Shown here: in pieces, positions 9,244 through 18,399 of the stretch | Numbering within the stretch: the first letter of the stretch is position 1 | Layout of the letters: the number at the start of each line of letters is the position of its first letter | Source of the DNA: Candidatus Zipacnadum vermilionense | GTDB taxonomy: Bacteria; Armatimonadota; Zipacnadia; Zipacnadales; Zipacnadaceae | Assembly (NCBI GenBank): GCA_029821755.1 | Contig: JALGSV010000002.1 | Coordinates: forward strand, 82,591 to 146,590 | DNA: 64,000 bases | Direction of reading: 5' to 3' | The notes under the pieces: generated by a model | Told to the model about the DNA's origin: nothing | The model's database searches: none | What the model saw: the letters and a program-made list of their open reading frames with translations, nothing else | Position numbers and translations under genes: made by a program

Positions 9244-10032
9244 ATGTGCCGCTACCTATCCTTTGCTACTCTGACGCTACTAGTACTTCTCCTCGCCGCC
9301 CCCCTGCCCACCGCTGCCGCGGAGTCCGAGGCCTTGCGATCTCGTTGGGAACGGGAGGCGCTAAGCCTGGCCCAGTGGGCGCCGGATATCACCTATGACG
9401 CGGCTACGGGCCTCGTGGAGTTCACCGGCGCCGAGGGGCGGAGGCTACGGGCCAGCATCGTCTTCCCATCGGGCGGGGCCGCGGGGACCGCGCTGCACCT
9501 GGGCCGGCCCGCCGCGATGGCAGGCGATGACGGGCTAGCCCACATGTACCTCCCGACCGACATGATCAAGCCCCGGATAGCACTACTGGATGCCTACCGG
9601 GCGCTGTCGGTGCTGCTCTCCGCGCCGGGCGTGCTTGCCGGTAAGGTAGCGTTGGTGGGGCAGGGGGAGGGAGCGGCGCTAGCCGTGGCCCTGGCGGGCC
9701 TGCGACCCGGGGAGGTGGGGTGCGTGGTGGCCCTGGACCCGCAGTCGCCTGCCAGGGGCCGGGGGCGTTGGGACCTGGCCGGGTTCGCCACCCTGGTCCG
9801 CTGCCCGACGCTGCTGGTCGCAACCCGAAGCGGCGGGACGAGCGTAACCATGGCACTGCTGGCGCAGTCCCTGGCAGGGCCGGTGGAGGTGGCGGCGGTC
9901 GCCGACCGGCCTCAGGCAACCTGGCAGGGGTGGGTCGCCCAGGCCCTCGCGCAGCAGGCGCGCCCAGCGCGGCTAGTAGACCGCGAGACCGGCTACGCAC
10001 CTGGGCTTCCGGTGGACCTGAGCGACCAGTAG
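9244..10032 (+). CDS. Exported alpha/beta-hydrolase relative lacking the nucleophile
   Basis: The 262-residue protein starts 4 nt after a strong AAGGAGGT at 9232-9239. It has a signal peptide ending near AAA (MCRYLSFATLTLLVLLLAAPLPTAAA). The core looks like an alpha/beta hydrolase: the nucleophile-elbow strand reads VALVGQGEGAALAVALAGL, followed by CVVALDPQSPARG. The motif is GQGEG, so glycine replaces the serine of GxSxG. A binding or structural role is therefore more likely than esterase activity. The gene stands alone between divergent and convergent neighbours. It stops at TAG 16 bases before a palindromic element. Confidence 0.6.
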   Translation: MCRYLSFATLTLLVLLLAAPLPTAAAESEALRSRWEREALSLAQWAPDITYDAATGLVEFTGAEGRRLRASIVFPSGGAAGTALHLGRPAAMAGDDGLAHMYLPTDMIKPRIALLDAYRALSVLLSAPGVLAGKVALVGQGEGAALAVALAGLRPGEVGCVVALDPQSPARGRGRWDLAGFATLVRCPTLLVATRSGGTSVTMALLAQSLAGPVEVAAVADRPQATWQGWVAQALAQQARPARLVDRETGYAPGLPVDLSDQ

Positions 10033-10047
10033 GACAGGAGCGGCCCC

Positions 10048-10096
10048 GTAGGGGCAGGTGTTCCGCGGGGTCGCCCCCTGCGGAATATCCGCCCGC
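10048..10096. repeat. Dispersed palindromic element, family GTAGGGGCG, copy 3
   Basis: Arms GTAGGGGCAGGTGTTCCGCG and CGGAATATCCGCCCGCG form a degenerate inverted repeat in the 89-bp gap between convergent genes. It could act as a transcript-end hairpin. Confidence 0.7.
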
Positions 10097-10121
10097 GTCT
10101 GCTACTGCACTCGTACCTTCT

Positions 10122-11654
10122 TTACCGGAACGCCCCGTGCTGGTTGCTGGCCCAGAAGAAGCAGTTGCGCAGGACTGTCGCCCAGCCATTCCAGTCCCAG
10201 AAGGGGTTATCCTCCGGCCGGGGATCGCCCACGGGGGTGCCGGTGAAGCAGACCACGTAGCCCTTCTCATACTTACGGGCCACCAGGAAGGGCTTCCCTC
10301 CGTCCACCGTTAGCACCACCAGCGCGTCCGGTTTTGGCTGGACATCGTGGTAGTAGTAGCACTGGGGCTTGGAGGTCAGGTCCACGTCCGGCAGCAGGTC
10401 CTCCAGGACCGAGCCGTCCCAGCCCCCGGCGCCGTAGGCCACGTGCCCGCCGAAGATGAACAGTCCTCCCCCCGCGGCCACGTAGTCGCGGAGCTCGGCG
10501 CGCTCCACTACCACGTCGGCCAGCAGGCGCGGCGAGGTGCACTGCAGGCCCGAGAGCCCCCGGAAGGGCAGGGCGACGCTTTCCGCCTCCCACTCCTTGC
10601 CGGCAGGGACGTAGACATCCTCCGCCACCCACTCGGTGGTGTAGGAGGGACCGGCATTGTACAGGAAGCCCAGCACCCACGCGCCGCTATTCGGCGCAAT
10701 CGTGCTGCTCACCAGCGAGTTGCCCAGGACGGGGCGGTTGCCCTGGTCATCGCGCAGGAAGAGCGGGCCGCCGGTGGGGAGGCCCCACTTGCCTCCCAGA
10801 TACGCCTCTACCGCCTGGCGTTCCTCACGGCTCAGGGCCCGGTCGTAGACCAGCACCTCCGCCAGATCCCCGGTCAGGAACTGGTTACCACCCAGCCCGT
10901 GGGCTCCGAGCTTGTAGCGCCCCACTTTGGCGCCCTTGTCGAAAGCGCCCGTCCACTCGTTCTTCACCTGGAACTGATCGTCCATACCGCTGACGTAGCC
11001 CTCTACCGCTTCCCCGCCTGCCACCACGGAGAACACCGCGGGGCTGCCGGTATTGAGAGCATGGTCCTGGAAGCCGGGGTAGTTGCGGATGCGGAACGAC
11101 GTCCCGGAGCGCCCGCTACCACAGGCGGGACCGGACTTGTCGTCCTGGGGCGCCGGCGTCCCGTTGTCATTCTCGAACCACAGGAACACACCATTCTCAT
11201 CCCCGGCCTCCGGACAGGCCACGACGAAGATGGTGTGGGCGTGGGGCAGGGCCAGGTCCTGCGGCGTAGCCAGCCATTGCTTGCCGGCGAAGCGCACGGC
11301 GGGCTTGCCGTTCAGGCCGTCGGCGACCCAGACTGGCTGCCGGGCGGCGTCCGTCTGAGCAGCCGCCCGGTTGTGACCGCTACTGTCGGGCCAGGAGGCA
11401 AGAGCTGCCCCGCTCTGCGTACCGGTGATCGCGTCAGCCTTGAGCCAAAGCAGCAGCCCCTCTAGGGACGGAGCCTGGGCGGAGACCGCGGGACACAGGC
11501 AGACGAGGGCGGCGAGGATCACTGACTCTTGCGCTACCCTCTGCCACCCCCTCCCCTGCAAGGGGAGGGGGCAGGGGGTGAGGCTCCGCGGCCGGCGGCA
11601 CACATGCAGACATCCACAGATCAACCGCATGAGGGAAGCGATGTTGCGGACCAT
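10122..11654 (-). CDS. LamG plus glutaminase-fold (GATase1-like) exported protein
   Basis: The 510-residue protein has a LamG/concanavalin-like domain at about 60-290 (LLLWLKADAITG ... DLAEVLVYDRALSREERQAVEAYL). A GATase1/ThuA-like domain follows at about 300-510 (LRDYVAAGGGLFIFGG ... YVVCFTGTPVGDP). The amidotransferase cysteine position is not conserved (FGGHVAYG), so it is probably a binding or scaffold domain. Start ATG 11654 has GGAGG 9 nt upstream and overlaps the upstream stop as TAATG, implying coupled translation. The first 44 residues contain the translated hairpin repeat (SLTPCPLPLQGRG). The hydrophobic signal segment VILAALVCLCPAVSA lies only after it, so the repeat sits inside the signal-peptide n-region. 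GTG 11522 is an alternative start. Stop TAA. Confidence 0.72.
   Translation of the reverse strand: MVRNIASLMRLICGCLHVCRRPRSLTPCPLPLQGRGWQRVAQESVILAALVCLCPAVSAQAPSLEGLLLWLKADAITGTQSGAALASWPDSSGHNRAAAQTDAARQPVWVADGLNGKPAVRFAGKQWLATPQDLALPHAHTIFVVACPEAGDENGVFLWFENDNGTPAPQDDKSGPACGSGRSGTSFRIRNYPGFQDHALNTGSPAVFSVVAGGEAVEGYVSGMDDQFQVKNEWTGAFDKGAKVGRYKLGAHGLGGNQFLTGDLAEVLVYDRALSREERQAVEAYLGGKWGLPTGGPLFLRDDQGNRPVLGNSLVSSTIAPNSGAWVLGFLYNAGPSYTTEWVAEDVYVPAGKEWEAESVALPFRGLSGLQCTSPRLLADVVVERAELRDYVAAGGGLFIFGGHVAYGAGGWDGSVLEDLLPDVDLTSKPQCYYYHDVQPKPDALVVLTVDGGKPFLVARKYEKGYVVCFTGTPVGDPRPEDNPFWDWNGWATVLRNCFFWASNQHGAFR
11545..11600. repeat. Hairpin repeat, LTPCPLPLQGRG family, copy a (inside a coding region)
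   Basis: The core CCCCTCCCCTGCAAGGGGAG forms a strong stem and is followed by the shared tail GGGGGTGAGGCTC. Related copies lie at 16397, 24068, 41898, 55230, 56566 and 60692. This copy lies within the N-terminal coding part of the gene at 10122-11654. Confidence 0.85.
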
Positions 11655-14010
11655 TACCTACCACCTCCCGCCTGAGTGATCTCGAAAACAACCAGTTTCC
11701 AGTGGAAGACGCACGGCACGCGGACGGTAACCGAAGCCCCCTGGCGCTGCAGCCGCAGGGGCACATGCTGGGGTCGGGGGTCGGACTGCTCGTCCTGCGA
11801 CTCGAACATCACCAACCAAGCGCGGGACACCTGCCATCCCCCTTGTTCCCTAAGCCTCACCGCCACGTCCTTGGCCGGGGGCGGGAATTGGTCATGCGGC
11901 TCCTCGTTGATACCGGCTTTAGCCGGCGGGTTGATGAGGTTGACGACGAGTTGGCGCTCCTGGGGCGAGCGCTGCCGCTGGTAGACGACGTTCTCCCACC
12001 AGACCGGGCGCGCGGATTTCACCTCCAGCCACTTCCCCGCCTCGGCGAGACGCGAGCCGTCCTGCGCATAAACCAGGGCGGAGTACCGCGTGAGGAACTG
12101 CGCGTAGTTGCCGAAGCGCAGGCTGGAGTCATAGTAAGCCGACTGCACGTAGTTGCCGGAGCAGCCGCACAGGACGGTATCGTAGATGCGGTCCACCGCA
12201 TAGGGGCAACCCAGGCGCGTGGGTGAGTAGGGGTTGTAGTACCCGCCCCGCTGCCGGTGCCACTCCTGCAGGTCGGCGTTGTACTGTAGGTAGGCGGGCC
12301 ACATGCGGTAGGGGTTACTCGCTTGGTACGCCGCGTAGATGCATTCGTCCAGGATGTACCCCCGCCCTGATCGCGCAGCTCGTTGGTCAGCGGGTAGTTC
12401 TTGATGTCCTCGGTAGACCCCGCGTTGTAGCCCCAGTAGAAGCCGGGTATCGCCTTGTTGATCTTGGCCTTGAACCGCTTGAGCATCTTCGCGCTAATCT
12501 AGTCGGCCTCCGGGTAGTCGCGCGCTACAATCTTGCCCTGCCACTCAGCGTAGCCCGGCCACACCGTGACATGGAAGTCCCAGCGCAGGCCGGGGAATTG
12601 GAAGATATTGTGGGCCGCGATCACCTGCTGCGCCGCGTAGTTCACGGTGTCCTCACGGGCGTAGTTGGGCACGCCGTTGAAGGTGCCGATATCGGTCAAG
12701 TCCAGCCCATAGGCGCTGGCCTGCTTGTGCTTCCAGAGCTGGTAAGTGTCATAAGCCCCCAGCACGTCGCTGGTCAGCGAGTCGCACAGGAACCACTCCG
12801 GCTTGCGCTCCAGCCAGTACTCCATCCTCGTGGACCAGGAATACCCATCAAAGTACGGCGTCCACAGGATTCCCTGCTTGGCCATCTCCCGCCCTACCGC
12901 CAGAATCGTGTCCCGGAAGCCCCGGTGCCAGCCCCCGCCGTAGCTCATCCAGGCCCCGCGCGTGTCGTACTGGTCAAAACCCGCGCCCGGCGCGTACAGG
13001 CTGCTGGCCTCGGACTTGTTGCAGTAGTCCCGGCGCATCCAGGAGACCATCGCGGCCACCGTGCGACTGCTCATTGGGAGCTGCTGGAGGAACTGGGCGG
13101 TGTCATGCCGGTAGGCCATGTCGATAGCGCCCTCCACCGCTACCCGCTGGGCGTTGGCGTGGACCTGGCAGTACTCACGGTTCTCGTCCAGCTTCCGCCC
13201 GCCGCTCCAGGCCTCCCCGCGCACCTCCAGACCGTACTGGAGCCGCCCGGTTTTCCAGGGCAGCGCCACCTCGGCCCGCTCCCGCGCCTCGAGAGTGAAG
13301 GCCTGCTTGCCGATTGGCTTTGTATCGGTCAACTCGCCGTAGACAGCGCAACGGACCTCGCCGGTCTGGGGGGTGTCGGTGGTGTTCTGGAGGGTGACGG
13401 TGACGGTGGCCTGCTCGCCCGGCCGGGGGGCCTGGTCCGGGACGGGGTTGACCTTGATCCAGTCCACCGCTCTCGCCGGCGCCGGCCCGCTGGCCGGGGT
13501 GGTGCTGGACCAGTTGTGACCGCTGTCATTGCGGTGGATGTTCACGTCCACCTGTTTGGGGAAGCCGGTGATCTCGAAATCGAAGGGAAACTCGACCCAC
13601 CCGCCGTCATAGCCGGGGAAGCGCCAGCCGTAGGCATTGGCTACCGACACCAACTGGAACTGCGTCCCGAGCGTGTCGGCCAGGTCGACCACCCGCACGG
13701 AGAAGCACCGACCGATCGGGTCGAGCTGGTCCTAGCGGAAGCGCAGCACACCATGGTAGCGACCGGGCGCGGGCTTCTGCAAGACGGTCTCGATCAGGAG
13801 CAGACCTTCCTGTCCCTCGGGGACCGTGACGTACTTGCCGTCCCCGGCCTGGGCCTCGTCGGTGATGGTCAGCTTGTCGTGAGGCACTAGCGAACACTTC
13901 TCGGCCTCCAGCGTCTGCTCCCCCGGTGCCTGGGCCAGAGCCGGGACCAGACCCAGGAGGAGCAGCAGGACCGGCGCCAATATGCGCCAGGTACGCGTAC
14001 AGCTCAACAT
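11654..14010 (-). pseudogene. Exported barrel hydrolase-like protein, broken by two TAG codons and one frameshift
   Basis: Reading from ATG 14010 (GGAGG 10 nt upstream) gives a signal peptide ending ...LVPALA, a beta-sandwich region, an Ig-like domain (RPGEQATVTVTLQNTTDTPQ) and a (beta/alpha)8-type domain. The barrel resembles the one encoded at 16373-18376. In-frame TAG codons occur at 13732-13734 and 12499-12501, with family-like sequence continuing in the same frame past each. A single base is missing in the C5 run at 12359-12363. Restoring it joins QGGG to YILDECIYAAYQ and gives about 785 residues. The final TAA overlaps the next start (TAATG), showing that 11654 is the true end. The family is uncertain; a glycoside hydrolase-like (GHL or GH66-like) barrel is my best guess. 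It may be a real pseudogene, a recoded gene or sequence error. Confidence 0.65.
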
Positions 14011-14489
14011 CGGACATCAACCTCCTCAAGGTACCGGCGCTAGTGGTAGCTCCCCCCAGGGCGAGGGGAACCTCCCAGGCCTTCGCCGGAAACTTGCACT
14101 CAGGAGCCGGAGGGAGCGACCGCGGAGGAAGCGGGCCGTTGCCGGGCACCGCCGGGTCGGCGTTGATGGCGTGAACCAGGGCGGCATGAGCCAGGTCGGT
14201 TGGCCGGCTGCCAGGTGTGCCCGACGCGTACCTGGCGCCATATTCTCCCGTCGTCGGACAGCAGTACGCCCGAAGCTATCGGGCGTGACCTCCATTTGCC
14301 GGTAAGGGGCCAGGCGGTTTCAGGAGGGGCCGCGATGAGTTGCGCACGAAGTGCGCCGCGAATCCGGCCCGCTCCCGGCGGCCGCAGGGAGGAGGACCGC
14401 GAGACGGCCGCGAAGAAATCCTTGGTGGTCGTGTACCCCCGAGCCGGGCCGTCCACCCCCTTTCTTACCGAGCATCTTGGAGGCTGCTG
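14011..14489. other. Divergent intergenic region of the central locus
   Basis: This 479-base gap separates divergent genes starting at 14010 and 14490 and should hold both promoters. I see no convincing -35/-10 pair. It contains the 45-bp repeat at 14326-14370 and a GC-rich stretch with gcggccgc and cggccgcg half-repeats at 14378-14420. No conserved ORF is supported. Confidence 0.5.
14326..14370. repeat. 45-bp dispersed repeat, copy 1
   Basis: It runs from GGGGCCGCGATGAG to AATCCGGCCC with an internal TGCGCACGAAGTGCG hairpin. The copy at 48854-48898 differs at two positions by eye. The first bases resemble the ends of the MITE-like elements at 34556 and 38078. Confidence 0.8.
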
Positions 14490-16376
14490 ATGCTTCGTCA
14501 CCGAGGATTCACCGCGATAGCCATGAGCCTGCTGCTGGGTGCGGGCTTGGCCTACGCCGCGAGCGCCGCCCTGACGGTGGGCGGTACGGGACCCACCTTC
14601 ACCGTAGAGAACGCCTTCTACCGGCTGAAGATCGACACCACCCAGGGCGGGGTTATCCGCAGCTTCCGATACCTGGAGCAGCCGGACGGCGCTGACCGCG
14701 AGTGGATCTACCCCACCGGCGGCGGGCTGCTGGAGGATATGGTCTGGCAACAGCGCCACCCCGGGGAGCTGCAGAACGAGCCGTATGAGTACCAGGTGCT
14801 CCAGAACACGCCCTAGGTCTTCTCGATTGAGATGTGGCGAGCCCTGCGCGACCAGAGCGCCGACCTCAAGGGTCTGGTGATGCGCAAGGTCCTGACCTTA
14901 CGCGGCGACAGCCCCGCGCTACGAGTGAAGATGACGCTGGAGAACACCTCGGACGCTCCGCGCTTCCCGGGGGCGTGGATCCAGAACCGCTTCTACTGCG
15001 GCGGCGAGAAGGGCATCCAGGTAGCCTATCGCCCCTCCAACCTGGGGATACGCATGGTCTACGTGGAGAACGACCGACGCTATGGCGACGAGTTCGTGCG
15101 CCGGCCCTCCGCCGGGTGGGCCATGACCTTCGACCGCGACTCCGAGATAGGCCTGCTGGCGCTGGTGGACCACAACTACCTCAAGATGCACTACTCCTGC
15201 ATCACCATGTACACCACGGAGTGGTTCTACGACCGGGTGTTGATCCAGCCGGGCAAGTCCTGGACTACCGAGTACACGCTGGTGCCGGTGCAGAACGTCC
15301 ACAACTGCTACTACGCCGACGAGCAGGCAATCATCACCGCCGCGCAAGAGGGCGACACGCTCAGCCTTCAGTTCCGCGCCACCCAGGCCCCGGTGGCCGA
15401 ACTGCCCATCACGGTGAAGATCGAGAAGTCCGACCGCTCGGCGGTGCTGGCTGAGACGCGGGCGAAGCTGACCAACCTCACCCGCAACGACCGGCAGGCC
15501 CTGGAGTTCCCCCTCCCCGGCCTAGGTCGCGGAGCGGTGATCATCAGCCTGCAAGTGGGCGCCGGGGCCGGGCAGCGCTCCACGGAGTTCCTCTACTCCA
15601 GCGACGAGGACGCCTACTACGCCCCGGAGTCGGCCTCCCCCTACCGCGCTCCGCTGCCGAAGAAGATCAAGCCGGAGTTGATGGGCCAGCGCGACCTGAC
15701 GCTCACTCCCCATGAGGGCCTCTCGGTGCTGCATGGCGTGGGCCTCTGGTATGAGTACAACCGCATCAAGGAACTCCTGCGCAACCTCTCCCCCGGCGTC
15801 AGCTTCCGCGACTCCTTCTACACCTCCGGCGTCCTGGGTCCCGAGCTGACCTACCAGCCGCTGCTGGCCGAGGAGCTGATGGGCTACGACCTGATCGTGC
15901 TGGACAACGTCGGGGCCAACGCGCTGGGCGACGAAGGCGAGATCGCGGTCAAGCAGTACGTGGCGACCGGGGGACGTCTGCTGCTGACCGGCGGGCTGTG
16001 CACTCTCGGCAAGGGCCGCTTCCAGGAGAGCGCTTTGCAGGAGGCGCTGCCGGTGCAGCCGGACGGCTACTTCGACATAGTCCGCCTGCCCCAATTCGCG
16101 CCTGTGACCGGCGCCGCCTTCGACACCGGCGAGGTCCAGTGGATTCAGTCCGTGCAGGCTGTTCGCCCCGGCGCGCAAGTCCTGCTGACGGTTACCGACA
16201 AGCCGCTCCTGGTGCGAGGTCAGTACGGGAAGGGCCAGGTCCTGGTGTAGCTCGGCACTCCCATGGGCGACCCGCCTGCCGGTGTCACGCCCTACTGGGA
16301 GAGCCGCGGCTGGTTCCGGGAGATACGCGCGGTGTTGGGGGAGATGCTCACTGCGGGGGTGAGGCGAGAACCATGA
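14490..16376 (+). pseudogene. Mutarotase-like plus glutaminase-fold exported protein with two in-frame TAG codons
   Basis: ATG 14490 has GGAGG 6 nt upstream and a signal peptide (MLRHRGFTAIAMSLLLGAGLAYA). The N-terminal half resembles a galactose-mutarotase-like sandwich (GGVIRSFRYLEQPDG). The C-terminal part is a GATase1-like domain (YVATGGRLLLTGGLCTLGKG). TAG interrupts the frame at 14814-14816 and 16248-16250. After the second TAG the frame continues LGTPMGDP, aligning with GTPVGDP in the 10122-11654 protein and GPPLGEP in the 18400-20154 protein. Read through, the gene is exactly 629 codons and ends in a TGA that overlaps the next start as ATGA. That strongly implies 16376 is the original end. 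Nonsense decay, base-call error and amber recoding all remain possible. Confidence 0.7.
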
Positions 16377-18376
16377 GTAGGTCTCTCTCCCTTCCCTGGC
16401 CGCTCTGTCTCCCCCTCTCCTGCAAGGAGAGGGGGCAGGGGGTGAGGCTCGGCGGCCGCCTGCGCATATGCAACCATGCCACGGCCCACGGGACCCTCAC
16501 GCTGCTTCTCCTGCTCACCGCTTTGCTGGCGACCGCCGCCTCCGCCGACCTGGCCGTGCAGGTCTGGCCGGAGAAGCTGCAGGTCCGGCCTGGTGAGCCG
16601 GTGCAGTTGCAGGTAACGGTAACGGGCTTGCCCGCCGGGCAGACCGCCGCGGTGCACTGCCGGGTGGAGCGGCTCCTGGGCGCCGCAGCGGCCCAGTTCG
16701 ACGGCACCACCGACGCCGAAGGCAAGCTCGTCTTCACCTACAAGCCGGAAGCGGAGTTCGGCTATGAGGCAGTGGCCGAGGCTACGGCCGGTCAGGAGCG
16801 CGCCACCGGCCGGGAGGTCTTCGCCTGCGCTCAGAACCCCTGGGCGGCGTGCGTGTCCTATGGCGGCGACTCCTTCCGCTCCTGGAACCAGCCGCAGCCC
16901 GGCGAGGAGATCGACCCCTACCTCGCCCAGCGCCTGGCCGACTGGGTGGCCAATTGCCGCTTCTTCTACTCCTCGGTCTGCGAGATTCTGGGCATGGCCT
17001 ACGACCCCTTCAGCAGCGTCTTGCCGCCGCCGGGAGTGGACAACTACTTCTCCGGCCAGGGCGACACGGTCTACAAGGGCTCGGTCATCGGCCTGCGCCG
17101 GCTCATCGCCGACCTGCATGCAAGCGGCATCTACTCCACCATCTACGTCAACTCGTCGGTCTCCGGCGTAGGCGGGACCGAGTTTGCCCGCCGGCACCCG
17201 GAGTACCTGACCTTCAGCCGCGACGGCACGGTCTTCGGCGGCATCTCCACCACCACGCTGCCGCTGCTCCAACGCTTCTACTGTGAGTACCCCGCCAGCC
17301 TGACCAACCCGGACTTCCGGCCGATCATCGACAGCATCCGTCCCGGGGGGTTACACATCGCGCCGCTCAACTTCGAGGACCCGGCCCTGATTGACGTGGC
17401 CATCAAGTCGCTGACGGAGGGGCGCAAGGTGCTGGGGTACGACGGGGTACGCTACGATGGACACTACTGCGTCCCCGCCATCGGCGACCCGCTGGCGCCC
17501 TCCAGCATATTGACGGACTACACCGGTAAGCCGCAACCTTCGGTGCAGGCGGGAGACGCGCTCACCGCCCGCAACATGCGCAAGGCGATGGGCGAGGTGC
17601 GCAAGCAGTACCCGGACTTCCTCTTTGGCTTCAACTGGGCGGGCTTCCGGCCCGACCCGGGGGAGTGGGCACTGCAATCCCAGGAGGCCCAGGCCATCGC
17701 CCCCGGCAGCTACATCCTCGATGAGGTCGCCAAGGGCGCCGGGAACTCGGCCAGCCCGGACAACCGCTGGGAGGACTTCACCCGCAACATGTGCGAGCAG
17801 GGCGACCGGGCGCGCAAGTTCGGCGCCTTCCTCTTCGCCGGTTGGGGCGGTGGGCCCGGCTATAACGAGGTGGACACCCGCTGGATCAAGGCCTTCTCCT
17901 GGGCCTCGGGGGCGCGCTGGATTCCCGGCAGCGACCGCGAGAACCGCGAGGGCACCCGCCTGTACAACCAGTTTGCCTGCCGCTACAGCCAGTTCCTAAT
18001 CAGCAACGACCTGCAGCGTCTGCCGCAGGCGCAAGCCGCCCAACTGGTGCAGGTCTCCGCGAGCCGCCCGGTACTCTACGACCGCTTCGTCCAGCGCCTG
18101 GAGACCAAGCAAGGGAAGTACCTGGTCATCCACCTGATCAATTCGCCGCTGGAGGAACGCATCACCACCAAGGCGCAGGCGCCACCGCTCGCGGAGACGG
18201 TGCAGGTGACGCTGGCGGCGGAGCTATTCGCGGGCGGCCAGCCGCAGCTCGACCAGGTCCGCGTCCTCAACCCGGACGCCACTCCCCAGTGCCAGGTCGT
18301 GGCCGCCGAAGCCGCGCCGCTCGCGCTGCCGGTTCCCTCCTTCCAGTACTGGACTGTGCTGGTAGTTCCGTACTAG
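16373..18376 (+). CDS. Exported (beta/alpha)8-barrel protein, GH66-like
   Basis: The 667-residue protein starts at ATG 16373, overlapping the previous stop (ATGA), with GAGG 8 nt upstream. Residues 1-50 hold a translated hairpin repeat (PLCLPLSCKERGQGVRLGG); the real signal segment TLTLLLLLTALLATAASA comes after it. An Ig-like domain (PGEPVQLQVTVTGLPAGQ) and a barrel follow. Candidate catalytic asparates lie in VLGYDGVRYDGHY, laid out like GH66 or GHL barrels. The C-terminal beta domain includes YLVIHLINSPLEE. The related broken gene at 11654-14010 has the same order. GTG 16442, downstream of AAGGAG inside the repeat, is an alternative start that would give a normal signal peptide. The substrate is unknown, presumably an alpha-glucan or similar polysaccharide. 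Stop TAG. Confidence 0.68.
   Translation: MSRSLSLPWPLCLPLSCKERGQGVRLGGRLRICNHATAHGTLTLLLLLTALLATAASADLAVQVWPEKLQVRPGEPVQLQVTVTGLPAGQTAAVHCRVERLLGAAAAQFDGTTDAEGKLVFTYKPEAEFGYEAVAEATAGQERATGREVFACAQNPWAACVSYGGDSFRSWNQPQPGEEIDPYLAQRLADWVANCRFFYSSVCEILGMAYDPFSSVLPPPGVDNYFSGQGDTVYKGSVIGLRRLIADLHASGIYSTIYVNSSVSGVGGTEFARRHPEYLTFSRDGTVFGGISTTTLPLLQRFYCEYPASLTNPDFRPIIDSIRPGGLHIAPLNFEDPALIDVAIKSLTEGRKVLGYDGVRYDGHYCVPAIGDPLAPSSILTDYTGKPQPSVQAGDALTARNMRKAMGEVRKQYPDFLFGFNWAGFRPDPGEWALQSQEAQAIAPGSYILDEVAKGAGNSASPDNRWEDFTRNMCEQGDRARKFGAFLFAGWGGGPGYNEVDTRWIKAFSWASGARWIPGSDRENREGTRLYNQFACRYSQFLISNDLQRLPQAQAAQLVQVSASRPVLYDRFVQRLETKQGKYLVIHLINSPLEERITTKAQAPPLAETVQVTLAAELFAGGQPQLDQVRVLNPDATPQCQVVAAEAAPLALPVPSFQYWTVLVVPY
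16397..16470. repeat. Hairpin repeat, LTPCPLPLQGRG family, copy b (inside a coding region)
   Basis: Stem CCCCCTCTCC-TGCAA-GGAGAGGGGG plus the tail GGGTGAGGCTC, with homology to copy a continuing to about 16470. It is read in the orientation opposite to copy a relative to its gene, yet keeps the frame open. It carries AAGGAG followed 12 nt later by GTG. Confidence 0.85.
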
Positions 18377-18399
18377 TCCGTTTCTCAGGAGACGGCCCG

